A stretch of 64,000 nucleotides of DNA, taken from assembly GCF_000283155.1 (NCBI RefSeq), contig NW_004454261.1, positions 1,179,606 to 1,243,605 of the forward strand, given 5' to 3'. Source of the DNA: Ceratotherium simum simum (lineage: Eukaryota; Chordata; Mammalia; Perissodactyla; Rhinocerotidae). The position numbers were made by a program, and so were the translations under genes. The notes below the pieces were generated by a model. That model did no database searches, was not told the origin of the DNA, and saw only the letters and a list, made by a program, of their open reading frames with translations. Shown here piece by piece: positions 40,095 to 50,224 of the stretch. The stretch's first letter is position 1, and each line of letters starts with the position of its first letter.

Positions 40095-40425
40095 GCAGTC
40101 AAAACGCCCCAGATCCAAGGCCAGAGAATCACCCGGCTTGGGTTTGAATCCCGCCTCTTCTCTACCTTCTGTTTCCCGAGCATCCGCTGTGCGCCATGCC
40201 CCGGGGACCCAGGAGTGAACGCGACAGAGGTCACAGTCCTGGCCCCTGTTGGCTGACCTTCTGGCAGACTGTGTGACCTCGGGGACGCGGCTCTGTGGCT
40301 CTGGGCCTCGGTTTTCTGCATCTGGGAAATGGGATGGTGTTCACGCCCGCCTCCAAGAAAGTTAGAACGGAAGTCTCCAGAAATGTCTGGTGCAGAGTCA
40401 GTGTCCCCTAGATGTTAGCTGGCGT
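40095..40425 (+). mobile_element. MIR SINE split by an L2 fragment
   Basis: The MIR head (GGGTTTGAATCCCGCCTC, 40,140) and body (GACTGTGTGACCTCGGGGAC, 40,267) are separated by antisense L2 text at about 40,165-40,255. Confidence 0.6.
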
Positions 40426-40429
40426 CGGG

Positions 40430-40645
40430 GTGCCCCCCAAACCCGCCTCAGCACTGCTGACATGGGACCAGGTCGTTCTCTGTGGGGGGCCGTCCCGGGC
40501 GCTGTGGGGGGCTGAGCAGCATTCCTGGCCCCACCCACTCAGTGCAGGAGCACCCCCAGTGTGACAGCCACAGATGTCCCCAGACGTGGCCCAGTGTCCC
40601 CTGGGGACAGACTTGCCCCCGGGGAAGAACTGTTGCTTTACATTG
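40430..40645 (-). mobile_element. MER20 (hAT-Charlie)
   Basis: GACCAGGTCGTTCTCTGTGG (40,466), GCTGAGCAGCATTCCTGG and CCACAGATGTCCCCAGACGT (40,568) are antisense MER20 landmarks. It is inverted relative to the copy at 27.46 kb. Confidence 0.75.
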
Positions 40646-41140
40646 TGATTAATTCTTAGAAGAGACTTTACTGGTTTTAAAACATTGATAGGTGTTGTCA
40701 CCTGGTCCTCCGCGTCTTACACCGTGAGTGGCATGTCGTCAAGTTGTAACTATGACCCTCCCCGTAACTGGACATTTGTGACCGACGAGAAACTGTGTGA
40801 TCTCCGGACCCGAGGTGAGACTACAGGAGGGACTTCCCACTGCCGTTCCTCCGCTGGAACCGGACCTTCCTCCTCCGCACCCCCAGCCACCAGCCTCCGT
40901 GGAGGGGGAGCCCACAGCCCTCGCTCGCCCTGGGGATCGGGGAGGGGGTCGGATCGAGGGGTGGGACCTCCCTCCACTGGCTCTGCTGGGGGCTCCTGTC
41001 ACTGGGCTGGGGAAGCGAGGGGCTGAAGCTGCAGGCGGGGGGGCTCTGGGTCTGCAGAACAGGGAGCTTCAGGGCAGAGAGGGGAATTTTGGGGGCCTGA
41101 TGTCTGAGATCCACGGGGTCCCCAGCACCTCTCACCCCAC
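40646..41140. other. Unassigned stretch
   Basis: Left 60 bases AT-rich (GTGATTAATTCTTAGAAG, 40,645), the rest GC-rich with no repeat or gene recognised. Confidence 0.35.
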
Positions 41141-41420
41141 TGCGTTAATTCATTCATTCATTCATTCAACCTTCCCCTCCTCAGCACCCTGACCTGCTCT
41201 GGGCACTGGGGACACAGCAGTGACCAAGACAGACCCGGCCCTGTCCTTCCAGAGCCCACGGCCCAGGCGGGGAGATGGACACGTGACTAGGCAGTTACAA
41301 CGTGGAGGATGAGAGCTGCAATGGGGGGCGCACAGGCAGCCGAAAGGGCCCAGAGGAGGCCCCTGAGCCACCTGGAGGTCAGGGGAAGTGATGAGTAAGG
41401 GGGGGTTCATTGGGTGAAGA
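41141..41420 (-). mobile_element. L2 3' tail
   Basis: TTCATTCATTCATTCATTCA (41,149), GGGCACTGGGGACACAGCAG (41,201) and CAGAGCCCACGGCCCAGG (41,250). Confidence 0.8.
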
Positions 41421-41684
41421 TGGGGGACGGGGAGCCTGATCAGATTTTAGGAGCCCTGTGGGGAGGGTGGATGGGAGGGCTTGAAACTGGAGGCAGGGAG
41501 GCCAGGGAGGAGGCAGAGGCTGGGGTACCAGGCAGGAGAGGGTAGTGGGGACAGCTGGGGACCAGGCCAACTTTGGGTGGTCCCTGAGATGGGAGCAGGT
41601 TTGGGGGTGACACTGAGGCTGGCCCGGGCCCCCCTGGCTCTGATGCCCTGAGAGAGGTCCCTCCAGGCCAGGGTGCCGGGGCGT

Positions 41685-41970
41685 TGATGACAGTAAACAG
41701 CGGTCGGGAAGTCATGCAAATGCGTCCCGAGTGGGCCGACAGCCTGAGTGACGGGCCTTTATTAGCTCGAGAGCCGCGTGGGTTTAAAATAGCATCATGG
41801 TGGCAACAAAAGCAATTTGCCTTGTGAATTTTCATTCTGAACGGCTGATCTGCTTTTAATCAAGCGAGGCGTCCTAAAATGCTCTTAATTACCCCGAGTC
41901 AAGGGCTCGGCAGTAATTTCGATGTCGACTTTCGGGCGGGCGTGATGAGGTTTTTACCAAACAGGTTCTG
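41685..41970. promoter_or_regulatory. Candidate conserved element, 41.8 kb
   Basis: POU octamer ATGCAAAT (41,714-41,721), TTTATTAGCTCGAGAG (41,758), GTTTAAAATAGCATCATGG (41,782), TTTTAATCAAGCG and TTAATTA (41,885-41,891) in repeat-free DNA. Similar in make-up to the 14.9-kb island, which also pairs an octamer with TTAATTA. Confidence 0.45.
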
Positions 41971-42074
41971 GGGGAGCGTGGCCGGTGGAGAAGGGTGTCG
42001 GGGCGAAGTCGGACCCGGGCTGCCCCGGATGGATTTGGAATCAGCCTGCCAGAGCCAAGCTTCGGGGAGGGAGG

Positions 42075-42208
42075 TCGATGTCAGGCTTGGCTGTGTGGCC
42101 TTGCGCAAGTCACCATCCCTTTTGGGGCCTCAATTTCCCTTCTGTAAAATGCAGAGTTTGATGATGGCTGCGTGACAAGGATCAAACGAGAGAGTGTTTG
42201 AAAACTTT
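42075..42208 (+). mobile_element. MIR SINE
   Basis: GGCTGTGTGGCCTTGCGCAA (42,089) and GGGGCCTCAATTTCCCTTCT (42,124). Confidence 0.8.
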
Positions 42209-42214
42209 GCAGCA

Positions 42215-42400
42215 TTGGGTCAGACAATTCCTTGCTTCCTTCCTTCCTTCATTCAACCAGTACTTGTTGAGCATCTGCTAAGTGTCGGGCCCTGTTTGAG
42301 GCCCTGGAAACACAGCATCAACCGAGACAAACAGCATCCTGCCTGCTGGGACCAGCAGAAGAGACAGTCACGAAACAACGAACTCACCACCTTTTGCCGA
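42215..42400 (-). mobile_element. L2 3' tail
   Basis: CATTCAACCAGTACTTGTTG (42,250) and GGGCCCTGTTTGAGGCCCTG (42,287). Confidence 0.75.
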
Positions 42401-42879
42401 TTCTAAGATGGGCAATTTTCTTGTCTCAGCGTCTCTGAAATCAGGATGTGTCTTCTTCGCCTTTGCCGTGACTTAATGGGCAGGGCTGTTTTCTTCCTGA
42501 GCAGGATATAAAATAAAGGTGGGTTTAATGATTTGATGGCAGCTCAGCATCTACGGGATACAGAAAGGAGTAGGACTGTGGCGGGGTGTGTTTGAAGGGG
42601 AGAAAAGCTGTGGCGAGAAGAAATAAAAGACGGTGTTTTCAAAAGACCTCGACACAAGCTGAGAGAGACTGAAGCCCACACCACATCTGAGGGCCAGGGG
42701 CAGTGGGATCTCTGAGTCTTCCACAGTTGATCACATATCAATGGTTACAATATATTTAGAAGAAAATCAACCAGTCTTCCTGGTATCTGGGGTGTGATGC
42801 CTCCCCACATGTGATCATGGTGAAGTCATGGAAGGAACTGGGAGCACTGAGTGGTGGCTCCATGAGGCTGCCCTAGGGA
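42401..42879. other. Unassigned stretch
   Basis: AT-richer than average, with GGATATAAAATAAAGG (42,505). No repeat, promoter structure or gene recognised. Confidence 0.35.
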
Positions 42880-42980
42880 AGGGCCACGAGGCCGCCCCGG
42901 GGGAGGGTCCACGAGGACGCCCTGGGGGAGGCCCACGAGGACGCCCTGGGGGAGGGTCCATGAGGACGCCCTGGGGAAGA
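42880..42980. repeat. Short minisatellite, 24-25 bp unit
   Basis: Four tandem units built on CCACGAGGACGCCCTGGGGG. Confidence 0.85.
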
Positions 42981-43129
42981 TACTGGGTTTTGTGGACTTA
43001 CATTCCAACAGGTAGATTTGAATACCTTTAGGGCTGGTGGACACGTGGCTTCTATTGTGGTTTCAAGTCCCCTCACTTGGCTGCAGACGCTCGGAGCGTC
43101 CATCATGGCCTGGAGGCAGCCAGATTCAG

Positions 43130-43930
43130 GGAAGAGGCAGGCTCTTGAGTCAGGCAGGTCTGGGGGCCATTCTGGCTTCACCACTTCCCAGCTAGGTGGC
43201 CTTGAGCAAGTGACAGCCCCTCCCGAGCCTAGTGTCCCAGTTGGTATAATGGAGACGATATCAACTCTTAACTCTTACCCCGTAGCATTGTTACTGCGTG
43301 AGGGCTCGATCTGCTCGCTGCAAGACAAAAGCCAGTCAGTCTAGAGGCACGGCAGTGGTAGAGAAAGAGCTTTATTAAGTGATGAGCTAGCTGATTGGAA
43401 GATGGCAAACCATTGTCCTAAAAAAAAAAAACCACCTTAAAGGGGAACTGATTTGGAAACGACTTATAGAAGGCAAACGGGGTTGGGGAGGGGGAGCATT
43501 TGGCCTCCAGGGCTGAAGTTTTGAGAGTCCTCTGTGCAGGCATGACTGTCTTTCATGTCTCTTCATGGATCACACATGCAAATTTGGGGGGTTTCTGTGT
43601 GTTGCATGCCGTGGATTTTTAGTGTGTGATGTCTAAAGGTTACCATCGGTCGTTTTAGCTTCTCAGTGCTCCTGTGTGATGCTTAGCCAGGCGGGGGGCT
43701 GTCAGCAAGCTACTCTCTTATCAGCGGTCCTCCTGCTGTCCTGCAAACCAAGCTGAGAAACTTTGGTTACTTTGTTTCCCATGACAACCTCGTGGGTACA
43801 AAGTTTCACCCTAATCCGGAGAAATTTTTACTCCCTTGTCCTCGGTTTCAGCGTGGGTGTGTGGATTAAATGAAATCACTCAGGAAAAGCACGTGGAACG
43901 TAGGAAAGGCTTGGTAAATGTTACTTATTA
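43130..43930 (+). mobile_element. MIR SINE interrupted by a solo LTR
   Basis: MIR head and body at 43,130-43,298 (CTGGCTTCACCACTTCCCAG, 43,173; GGCCTTGAGCAAGTGACAGC, 43,198) resume at 43,851-43,930 (GTGTGGATTAAATGAAATCA). The two parts join in consensus order once the LTR is removed. Confidence 0.7.
43299..43850 (-). mobile_element. Solo LTR, ERV1-like
   Basis: A TG...CA-bounded insertion inside a MIR, with the 5-mer GCGTG at both edges (43,296-43,300 and 43,851-43,855). AGCTTTATTAAGTG near 43,370 gives an antisense AATAAA poly(A) signal. No internal retroviral sequence remains. ERV1 class is a guess from size and layout. Confidence 0.6.
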
Positions 43931-44009
43931 GGGTTGAGAGTCTTCTCTTTCACCCTAAATCTGGGCCACTTCTTTCTGCCCAACCCAAACACTTCCCTTC
44001 TTACTGTAA

Positions 44010-44330
44010 CAGGACGGGCTTGATCTGGCTACAGTAACAAACAGCCCCCACATCTCAGAGGCTAATAACATCACAGGTTTATTCACTGTGGTTTCTGCCC
44101 CACGTCCCCTCATTCCAGGACCCTGGCTGATGGAGCAGCCACTGTCTGGAATATTGTTGGTCTTTGGGGCACAGAGAAGGAGAACTCTGGGGTAGTCTCT
44201 CACCAGTGATCGATGCTCTGGCCAGAAGTGACACAGGGCATTTCCTGTTACTCTTCATTGGCCAGAGCTAGTCATCCAGCTTCACCCAAACCAACCAATC
44301 AGAAGCCGGGAAGGGCAGTCTTATTGTGTG
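44010..44330 (-). mobile_element. Ancient LTR-like repeat
   Basis: Includes GCTACAGTAACAAACAGCCC (44,029), CAGGTTTATTCACTG and TTGGCCAGAGCTAGTCATCC (44,259). Family not assigned. Confidence 0.45.
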
Positions 44331-44334
44331 CTCA

Positions 44335-44735
44335 CGTAACAGTCAGCTAGTGCTGCGTGACAAACATCCACCAAATTTCATCGGCAAAGAGCAACAGGCT
44401 TTTATTTCTCATTTTCACATCTGCAGGTCAGCTGGGCTCAGTTCTAATCTGTGAATTGTGTCCAGATCTGGTCCATGTGTTTCTCATTTTCTTTGGATTG
44501 GTGGCTTCTCAAGATATATCTGTCTCGTGGCTAAAGGCAGGAGCAGAAGACGGCATGCAGAAACATACCGTCCTTCTTAGGGCCCAAGTTCTGAATTGAT
44601 TCACTGTCTCTTTTGCTCATAGTCTTGGCCAATAAGTCACACGGCTGGGCCTTACATCGTTGGGGCAGGGAGGTATATTCCTCCCGTGGAGTTTGGGGAG
44701 AGGTAGAGGGAAATTTGCTGAATAATAATCTAGTC
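44335..44735 (-). mobile_element. Ancient LTR-like repeat
   Basis: CAGTCAGCTAGTGCTGCGTG (44,340), GCTTTTATTTCTCATTTTCA (44,399) and TCTGCAGGTCAGCTGGGCTC (44,421) resemble an old LTR read antisense. Confidence 0.45.
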
Positions 44736-45395
44736 TTCCACCTCCTAGAAGGTGAAGATCAGGAAAGATTTGGTGGGAGCATTATTAGTTACCACGCATA
44801 AGCCATATACGTGAATGCCCAGGTTGTAAGTGGAAAGTCCAGGTCTGTGTGAGCTTCAGGTGTGGCTGGATCCAGGAGCTCGTTTCTCTCAGTCTCTCTG
44901 CTCTGCTTTCAAGCTCCACATAGAGGCCCTTACAAGATGTCTGCGGCAGCTCAAACCTCATATCATTCCAGGTTAGAGCACAGCAGGAAGAGCCTGCATT
45001 ATGACACTCCCCTTTCAGGTGTCACATCTCTCAAATAGCATGTGACAAAGAAACAGCAACCTTCATCACTTGAATGACAGGTAAAATGAGCAAATTATAG
45101 CCTTGTTTTCCCACTGCTCCCTCCACACTCCCAGACACACCGAGCAGCTCCTCGTCTGCAGAACAGTCCCTCCTTCTACGGGTTCCCCTCCTCCAGCACT
45201 TGCTCACACAATACCCCCCACCACACCTTCCCCGGGGGGGATCAGATTATACAATCCAATATTGCAGGCTCCCGGGGGGCCGGGCCAGAGTGCTTTGTAC
45301 GGATTCCTGATCCTGCAGCCCCTTCTCAAATCTACCCACAAATGCATTTGCTCGAACCCAGGTCGGCCGGGTCCGGAATGTGAGCCTCGTGGCTG
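44736..45395. other. Unassigned stretch
   Basis: Mixed composition, possibly continuing the previous repeat to about 45,000. No gene recognised. Confidence 0.3.
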
Positions 45396-45424
45396 AGGTC
45401 AGAAAAAGAGGGCAGCAGCCAGCA

Positions 45425-45470
45425 TGGAGTTTGCTTAATTGACTTGCTCTTAATTGGCTGCCTTCCTGGA
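45425..45470. promoter_or_regulatory. Paired CTTAATTG sites
   Basis: CTTAATTG at 45,434-45,441 and 45,449-45,456, 15 bp apart, are NKX/homeodomain-like cores. Small, weak candidate. Confidence 0.25.
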
Positions 45471-45629
45471 TGGTCCTGAAGGGAGGGGTCAGCTGGAATG
45501 GGGAGCTTGCCGTGGGCACCTGCAGACCACCCACCCCCTCCTCAGGCTCGGGGGAGAAAGAGCTGGACCCAGACACTCCAGACCTCAAGTGCCAAGGGCC
45601 AGAGGGCATGACCAGGTATGTTGCCAAGC

Positions 45630-45800
45630 TGAGAGCACTGTACGGGGAGTCCGACAGACTTGGGTTCAAATCCCAGCTCAGCCACTTATCAACTGTGACC
45701 TTAGCTAAGCCACTTAACCCTGTGTGCCTCAGTTTCCCCATCTGTATAAACTGAATAAGGCAATAGCATCTAACTCATAGAGTGCTTGCAAGGAATTAAT
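45630..45800 (+). mobile_element. MIR SINE, well preserved
   Basis: TTGGGTTCAAATCCCAGCTC (45,660), CTGTGACCTTAGCTAAGCCA and TGCCTCAGTTTCCCCATCTG (45,725). Confidence 0.9.
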
Positions 45801-45804
45801 ACAC

Positions 45805-46060
45805 AGACAGCTGGGCTGGCAAATTTTTTCTGTCAAGGGCCAGAAAGTCAAAATTTTCAGCTTTGGGGGCCACACGGTCCACTCTGCCATTGTTGTGTGA
45901 CAGCCACCATGTATAAATGAACAGGTGCAGCAGTGTGCCAAGACAACTTTATTTACAGACACTGAAATTTGAATTTCACATCATTTTCATGTGTCCCAAA
46001 ATTATTCTTTCATTCTTTTTTTCAACCATTTAAAAATGTAAACAACAAATGTTGGGCGGT
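45805..46060 (+). mobile_element. hAT-type MER element
   Basis: GGCAAATTTTTTCTGTCAAG (45,818), GGGGGCCACACGGTCCACTC (45,865) and CAACTTTATTTACAGACACT (45,943) match a common mammalian hAT-Charlie MER family. Subfamily not settled. Confidence 0.6.
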
Positions 46061-46084
46061 ATTTGGCCCTGGAGTGACCTCTGA

Positions 46085-46380
46085 TACATATATATAGCAT
46101 TTACAATGGTATTTAGCACATAGAAAGCGCTCAACAAACACCACTATTATTATTACTGTTGTTGTCGTTGTTGTTTTCAATCTTGAGGTCATAAAGGGGA
46201 TCTCAGAGTTGTGTGTGAGCATGAAGAAGGACCTCAAACATCCGATTCACAAATGAGGCTGCTCTTCTGAGCCACGTGACCTGGAGAAAGTGGCTTCACC
46301 TGTCTGAGCCTCAGTTTCCCCATCTGTACAATGGGTATGGCATTACCTCCCTCGGAGGCAAAGTGATGATTCATCCAATC
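46085..46380 (+). mobile_element. Two MIR fragments
   Basis: A 3' end (TATTTAGCACATAGAAAGCG, 46,110) and a separate body (GCCTCAGTTTCCCCATCTGT, 46,308). Confidence 0.7.
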
Positions 46381-46384
46381 ACCC

Positions 46385-46605
46385 CCTGGTGTGACCTCAC
46401 TGCCCTGCCAGGTGTGCACATCTCTCTCCTTCACGCTTCCAAACCTCTGCCCTTGCTGGTCCCTCCACCCAGAACACATGCCCCCATCTCACCGATGGCC
46501 TTTGTCTCATCCTCGGGGGTCTCACAGAGGCTGCCTCCTCCAGGAAGCTTTCCCAACCCTCAGGGTGGATCAGGGATACTGGGGGAGCCTGTGCACCCCT
46601 CTCCC
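46385..46605 (+). mobile_element. L2 fragment
   Basis: CTCCTCCAGGAAGCTTTCCC (46,534), preceded by a degenerate landmark block at 46,430-46,470. Confidence 0.6.
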
Positions 46606-46700
46606 CATGAGAGCAGAAGTCACACTGGGCTGGGAGTGTCCATGTGAGGCCAAGAGGACTTGGGGCTGGGCAAAAAGGGGGCACCAAAAATAGGTGTGGA

Positions 46701-47049
46701 GGGGCTGGCCCAGTGGCTTAGTGGTTAAGTTTGCGTGCTCCACTTCAGTGGCCCGGGGTTTGCAGGTTCAGATCCTGGGTGTGGCCCTATGCACCGCTTG
46801 TCAAGCCACGCTGTGGCAGCGTCCCACATAAAGTAGAGGAAGATGGGCATGGACGNNNNNNNNNNNNNNNNNNNNNNNNNNNNNNNNNNNNNNNNNNNNN
46901 NNNNNNNNNNNNNNNNNNNNNNNNNNNNNNNNNNNNNNNNNNNNNNNNNNNNNNNAGCCACGCTGTGGCAGCGTCCCACATAAAGTAGAGGAAGATGGGC
47001 ATGGACGTTAGCCCAGGGCCAGTCTACCTCAGCAAAAAAAAAAAAAAAA
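46701..47049 (+). mobile_element. ERE1 SINE (perissodactyl, tRNA-derived)
   Basis: Starts GGGGCTGGCCCAGTGGCTTA, with a pol III A box TGGCTTAGTGG (46,714-46,724) and B box GGTTCAGATCC (46,765-46,775), and ends in a poly(A) tail. The target-site duplication AGGTGTGGA is intact at 46,692-46,700 and 47,050-47,058. Low decay marks a recent insertion. A 100-N gap splits it, and 52 bp is repeated on both sides of the gap, so the true element is about 150 bp shorter than drawn. Confidence 0.9.
46856..46955. other. Assembly gap, 100 N
   Basis: Exactly 100 N, a conventional placeholder length. The 52 bp before it (46,804-46,855) is identical to the 52 bp after it (46,956-47,007), so the contig ends probably overlap. 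Confidence 0.95.
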
Positions 47050-47204
47050 AGGTGTGGAATTTCATGTCTTTCTCCCAATTTCCAATCTCTCTTACCTTCA
47101 GCTCTTCCCTCCTCTTTTCTTTCCTTCCCTCCCAGACACCCCTCGGGGCCCAGAGCCATAGCCAGCTCTCCCTCCCTTTGCTTCCTCTGGCAGACAGACC
47201 CTAA

Positions 47205-47745
47205 GGTGGCTCTCATGACTCCTGCCCCCTGGTGTCCACATCTTGTGTGATCCCCTCCCCTTAGGTCTGGGTGGCACCTGTGACCTGCTGTAACCAACAG
47301 AATACGGCAGAACATGATTATGTTACCACATATAAGACTCCGTCTTGCCAGCAGACTTGCCACTCTTTTTCTTTCTTACTGGCCAGTGGTCATGTTGAGA
47401 ATGTTCCGTGGAGATGGCCAAGGGGCAAAGGACTGTGGGCAGCTCTGGACGCGGAGAGCAACGTGCATCTGACAGTCAGCAAGGATCCGAGGACCTCAGG
47501 CTTAGAGCCACAAGGAAATGAATCCCACCAACAGCAACCCGAGGGAGCTCAGAAGTGGATCCTTCCCCAGTCCAGCCTCTGATGAGACCACTGTCCCAGA
47601 TGACACCAAAATTGTACCCTTGTAGGAGCCCCTGAAGCAGGGGACCCAGCTAAGGCATGCACGGATTCTCGACCCACAGAAACTATGAGATGATAAATGT
47701 GTTTGAGGGTTCTTTGTTACGCAGCAATAGCTGACCGATACACCT
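47205..47745 (+). mobile_element. ERVL-type LTR
   Basis: GACCTGCTGTAACCAACAGA (47,281), GAAACTATGAGATGATAAAT (47,679) and GTTACGCAGCAATAGCTGAC (47,716). Same ending as the LTR at 20,401-20,637. Confidence 0.7.
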
Positions 47746-48119
47746 CCATCTAAGCATTTCCTTCGAGGCTTCTCCACAGCTCGAGAATAATGAGTGCCAG
47801 GTTCCCCACTCAGCCTCCCCGGGTACCCCTCTAATGAGGCCCAGGCCACGGGGTGGGGTGCAGCTGCCCCTGATGGTGGCCGTCATCCCCAGGCTTGTGG
47901 GGTCCAGGCTGCCTGCCCCTGGGGAGGAGGAAGCAGCAGGCCGAGGAGGCCTCATCCAGGGAATGGCTCTGCTGGGCTGTGTCTCACACTGGACTGTGGG
48001 TTACAGTGTGGGATACTAATAAGTGTGTGTGGCTCATAAAATGTCATTTGTTGTCCCCGATAGGGCACTGAATTACACTGAAGAAGGAAAATTCATTCTC
48101 TTCAATTCTCTTCCAATTC
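47746..48119. other. Unassigned stretch
   Basis: GC-rich left part, AT-rich right part; no repeat or gene recognised. Confidence 0.35.
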
Positions 48120-48800
48120 TTCTAGAGCCACACTGTCCAATACAGTAGTTACTAGCTACACATGGCTATTTACATTTAAATTAATTAAAATTAAATAAAA
48201 TTCGATTGAAAGCAGGGTCTCAAAGAAATGTCTGTACACCACGTTCATAGCAGCATGATTTACAATAGATAAAAGTTGATGAATAAATGGATACTCACAA
48301 AGTGATCCATCCACACACTGGAATATTACGCAGCCGTGAAAAGGAAGGAGATTCTGACACCTGCTCCAACGTGGATGGACCTTGAGGACATGACACTCAG
48401 TGACATGAGCCAGACACAGAAGGACAGACACTGTGTGATCCCCTGACAGGAGGCCCCTAGAGGAGTCACATCCACAGAGACAGAAAGTGGATGGTGGGGC
48501 CAGGGGCCGGGGGAGGGGATGGGGCCAGTGTTTCATGGGGACAGAGTCTCAGTTTGGGAAGATGAGAAAGTTCTGGAGATGGATGGTGGGGATGGTTGCA
48601 CAACAATGTGAATGTGCTTCATGCCACTGAGCTGTGCACTTAAAGTGGTTAAGATGGTGAACTTTATGTTGCGTATTTTACCACAATTTAAAAAAATAAA
48701 TTAATTCAATAAATTTAAAATGCAATTCCACAGTTGCAGTGGACACATTTTAACTGCTCAGAAGCCACATGTCCCTGGTGGCCCCGTATTGGACAGGGCA
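48120..48800 (+). mobile_element. hAT element split by an L1 insertion
   Basis: The left end (ACTGTCCAATACAGTAGTTA, 48,133) and right end (GGCCCCGTATTGGACAGGGC, 48,780) are the inverted termini of a MER hAT element. They are separated by L1 3' sequence. Confidence 0.65.
48205..48712 (+). mobile_element. L1 LINE 3' end
   Basis: TTCATAGCAGCATGATTTAC (48,244), CTGGAATATTACGCAGCCGT (48,318), GGGATGGTTGCACAACAATG and TTTTACCACAATTTAAAA follow the L1 ORF2-to-3'UTR order. Truncated, no intact frame. Confidence 0.85.
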
Positions 48801-48954
48801 GGTATAGACATGTCCACCATTGCAGGAAGTTCCTCGAGCATGCTTTAAGGCCTCTTCACATGCACGAATTTTCCCTTTCAAGAGCGAGGAGGCCTCGGGT
48901 TCACAGTTGGGGTTGGAAAGGGAGAATTTAATAACTGGGTTTGTTTTCAAGATG

Positions 48955-49385
48955 GATCCTCCAACTGTTCTCTCTGCAGCTGCCAGAGGGCGCCTGTGGG
49001 CCCCTGAGTCAGGGCCCCCCTCCTCTGCCCACAGCCCTCCAGGGTTCCCACATCCCTTGGGGGAGAAGCCCACGTCCTCCCCGAGGACCCCCAGGCCCCG
49101 CACAACCTGCCCCGTCCCCTCCCTGCCCTCCCTCCTCCCTCTCTCCCCCTCGCTCCCTCTGCTCCAGCCACACGGGCTCCTCACGGTTCCTCCCACACAC
49201 CAGGCCTGTCCTGCCCCAGGGCCTTTGCATGGGCTGTGCCTTCTGCTGGCAAACTGTTCCTCCAGAAAGCTACATGGCTCCTTGTCACCTCCTTCGGGGA
49301 TTTGCTCAAGCGTCTCCTCATCTTCATCCTCATTAAAAATTGCAAACCCCGCTCCACACCTATTCTGCCCTCAGACAAGAGCCGG
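48955..49385 (+). mobile_element. L2-derived copy with CTCF-like core
   Basis: CCAGAGGGCGCCTGTGGG (48,983) then CCCCTGAGTCAGGG, CTCCAGCCACACGGGCTCC (49,163) and AGGGCCTTTGCATGG (49,218). Member of the similar L2 set, in inverse orientation to those at 1.3 and 7.8 kb. The CTCF-like 14-mer is 48,980-48,993, two mismatches in its first three bases. Confidence 0.75.
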
Positions 49386-49524
49386 GGGCTCAGAATCTGG
49401 GACTCCCCCAACAGTGCTCCTAGGATGGGGTCTCGAACGCCCCCAGCCCGCCCACGACCTTGTCCTCAGCCTGGCCTGTCCCCAGCCCGCTCTGCCCCTC
49501 CCTCCAGGAGCTCAGACATTTGCT

Positions 49525-49640
49525 CTGTGCACAGATGCCAGACGGGAAAATTAATTGGGCCTTGGTAGGCCTGCTTTTCCCGCCGCCCGTCAATAACAGT
49601 CGTAAAGCGGGATTTATGCGGCGGTGCCGGCTCTGGGTGG
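49525..49640. promoter_or_regulatory. Candidate conserved element, 49.6 kb
   Basis: GGGAAAATTAATTGGGCCTT (49,544), CGTCAATAACAGTCGTAAAG (49,588) and GGATTTATGCGGCGG in repeat-free sequence. Confidence 0.35.
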
Positions 49641-49784
49641 AAACTGGGAGGAGGGGCAGTGTTCTAGAAAACTCCATCCCTGGCCACGGGAGCCGGCGGG
49701 GGCTCAGGCTCTGAGACCAGAGCCACCTTCCTTCCCCCCAGCCCCCGCCTGCCCACTCCTTGCTCAGGACTCACTTACCTAATT

Positions 49785-49975
49785 ATATTCCACGTTTATA
49801 AGCACCTACTCTGTGCCAGGCCCGTCCCAAGTGTTTCTGGAACAGGAACACTTTTAATTGAGAGTTAGAGATTATTTTTTATGTCTATTGAAACCAACAG
49901 GGAAACTGTGGCACAGAGAGGTTAAGCCACTTGCTTAAGGTTGCACGCCATGCTCGCTCCTGGCTTAGGGGTTTG
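49785..49975 (-). mobile_element. MIR SINE, near full length
   Basis: TATAAGCACCTACTCTGTGC (49,797), GGGAAACTGTGGCACAGAGA (49,900) and TTGCTTAAGGTTGCACGCC. Confidence 0.8.
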
Positions 49976-50224
49976 TGGGGACTGGGATGTGACAGGGACG
50001 ATGAAGGCAGTCGAGGGGATGCCCCATCCCCATCACCACTGTGGGCCTGCTCAGTTTCTGTACCTCCTCTAGGCTTTGCACAGTCACATTTAACTGAGGG
50101 CTGCTGGCCATAGCTGGAATTGAATGGAACCTGCTTGAAACCTTTGCATATGCTGATCCCTCAGCCTCCCTTCCCTTTCCTCCCCTCTCCCGTCTGGGGA
50201 GAGGGTCTTCCAGGCCTCCCTGGG

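Noticed and set aside
42505..42525. TATA-like GGATATAAAATAAAGG as a gene promoter
   Set aside because: No start-site context, CpG island or downstream exon; A/T runs of this size occur by chance.
43299..43850. Possible complete endogenous provirus at either ERV1-like LTR
   Set aside because: Only single LTRs are present (also 58,822-59,915); no primer-binding site, gag, pol or env sequence lies beside them.
46714..46775. A and B boxes suggesting a tRNA gene
   Set aside because: They are the internal pol III promoter of the ERE1 SINE; no cloverleaf with anticodon and terminator is formed.
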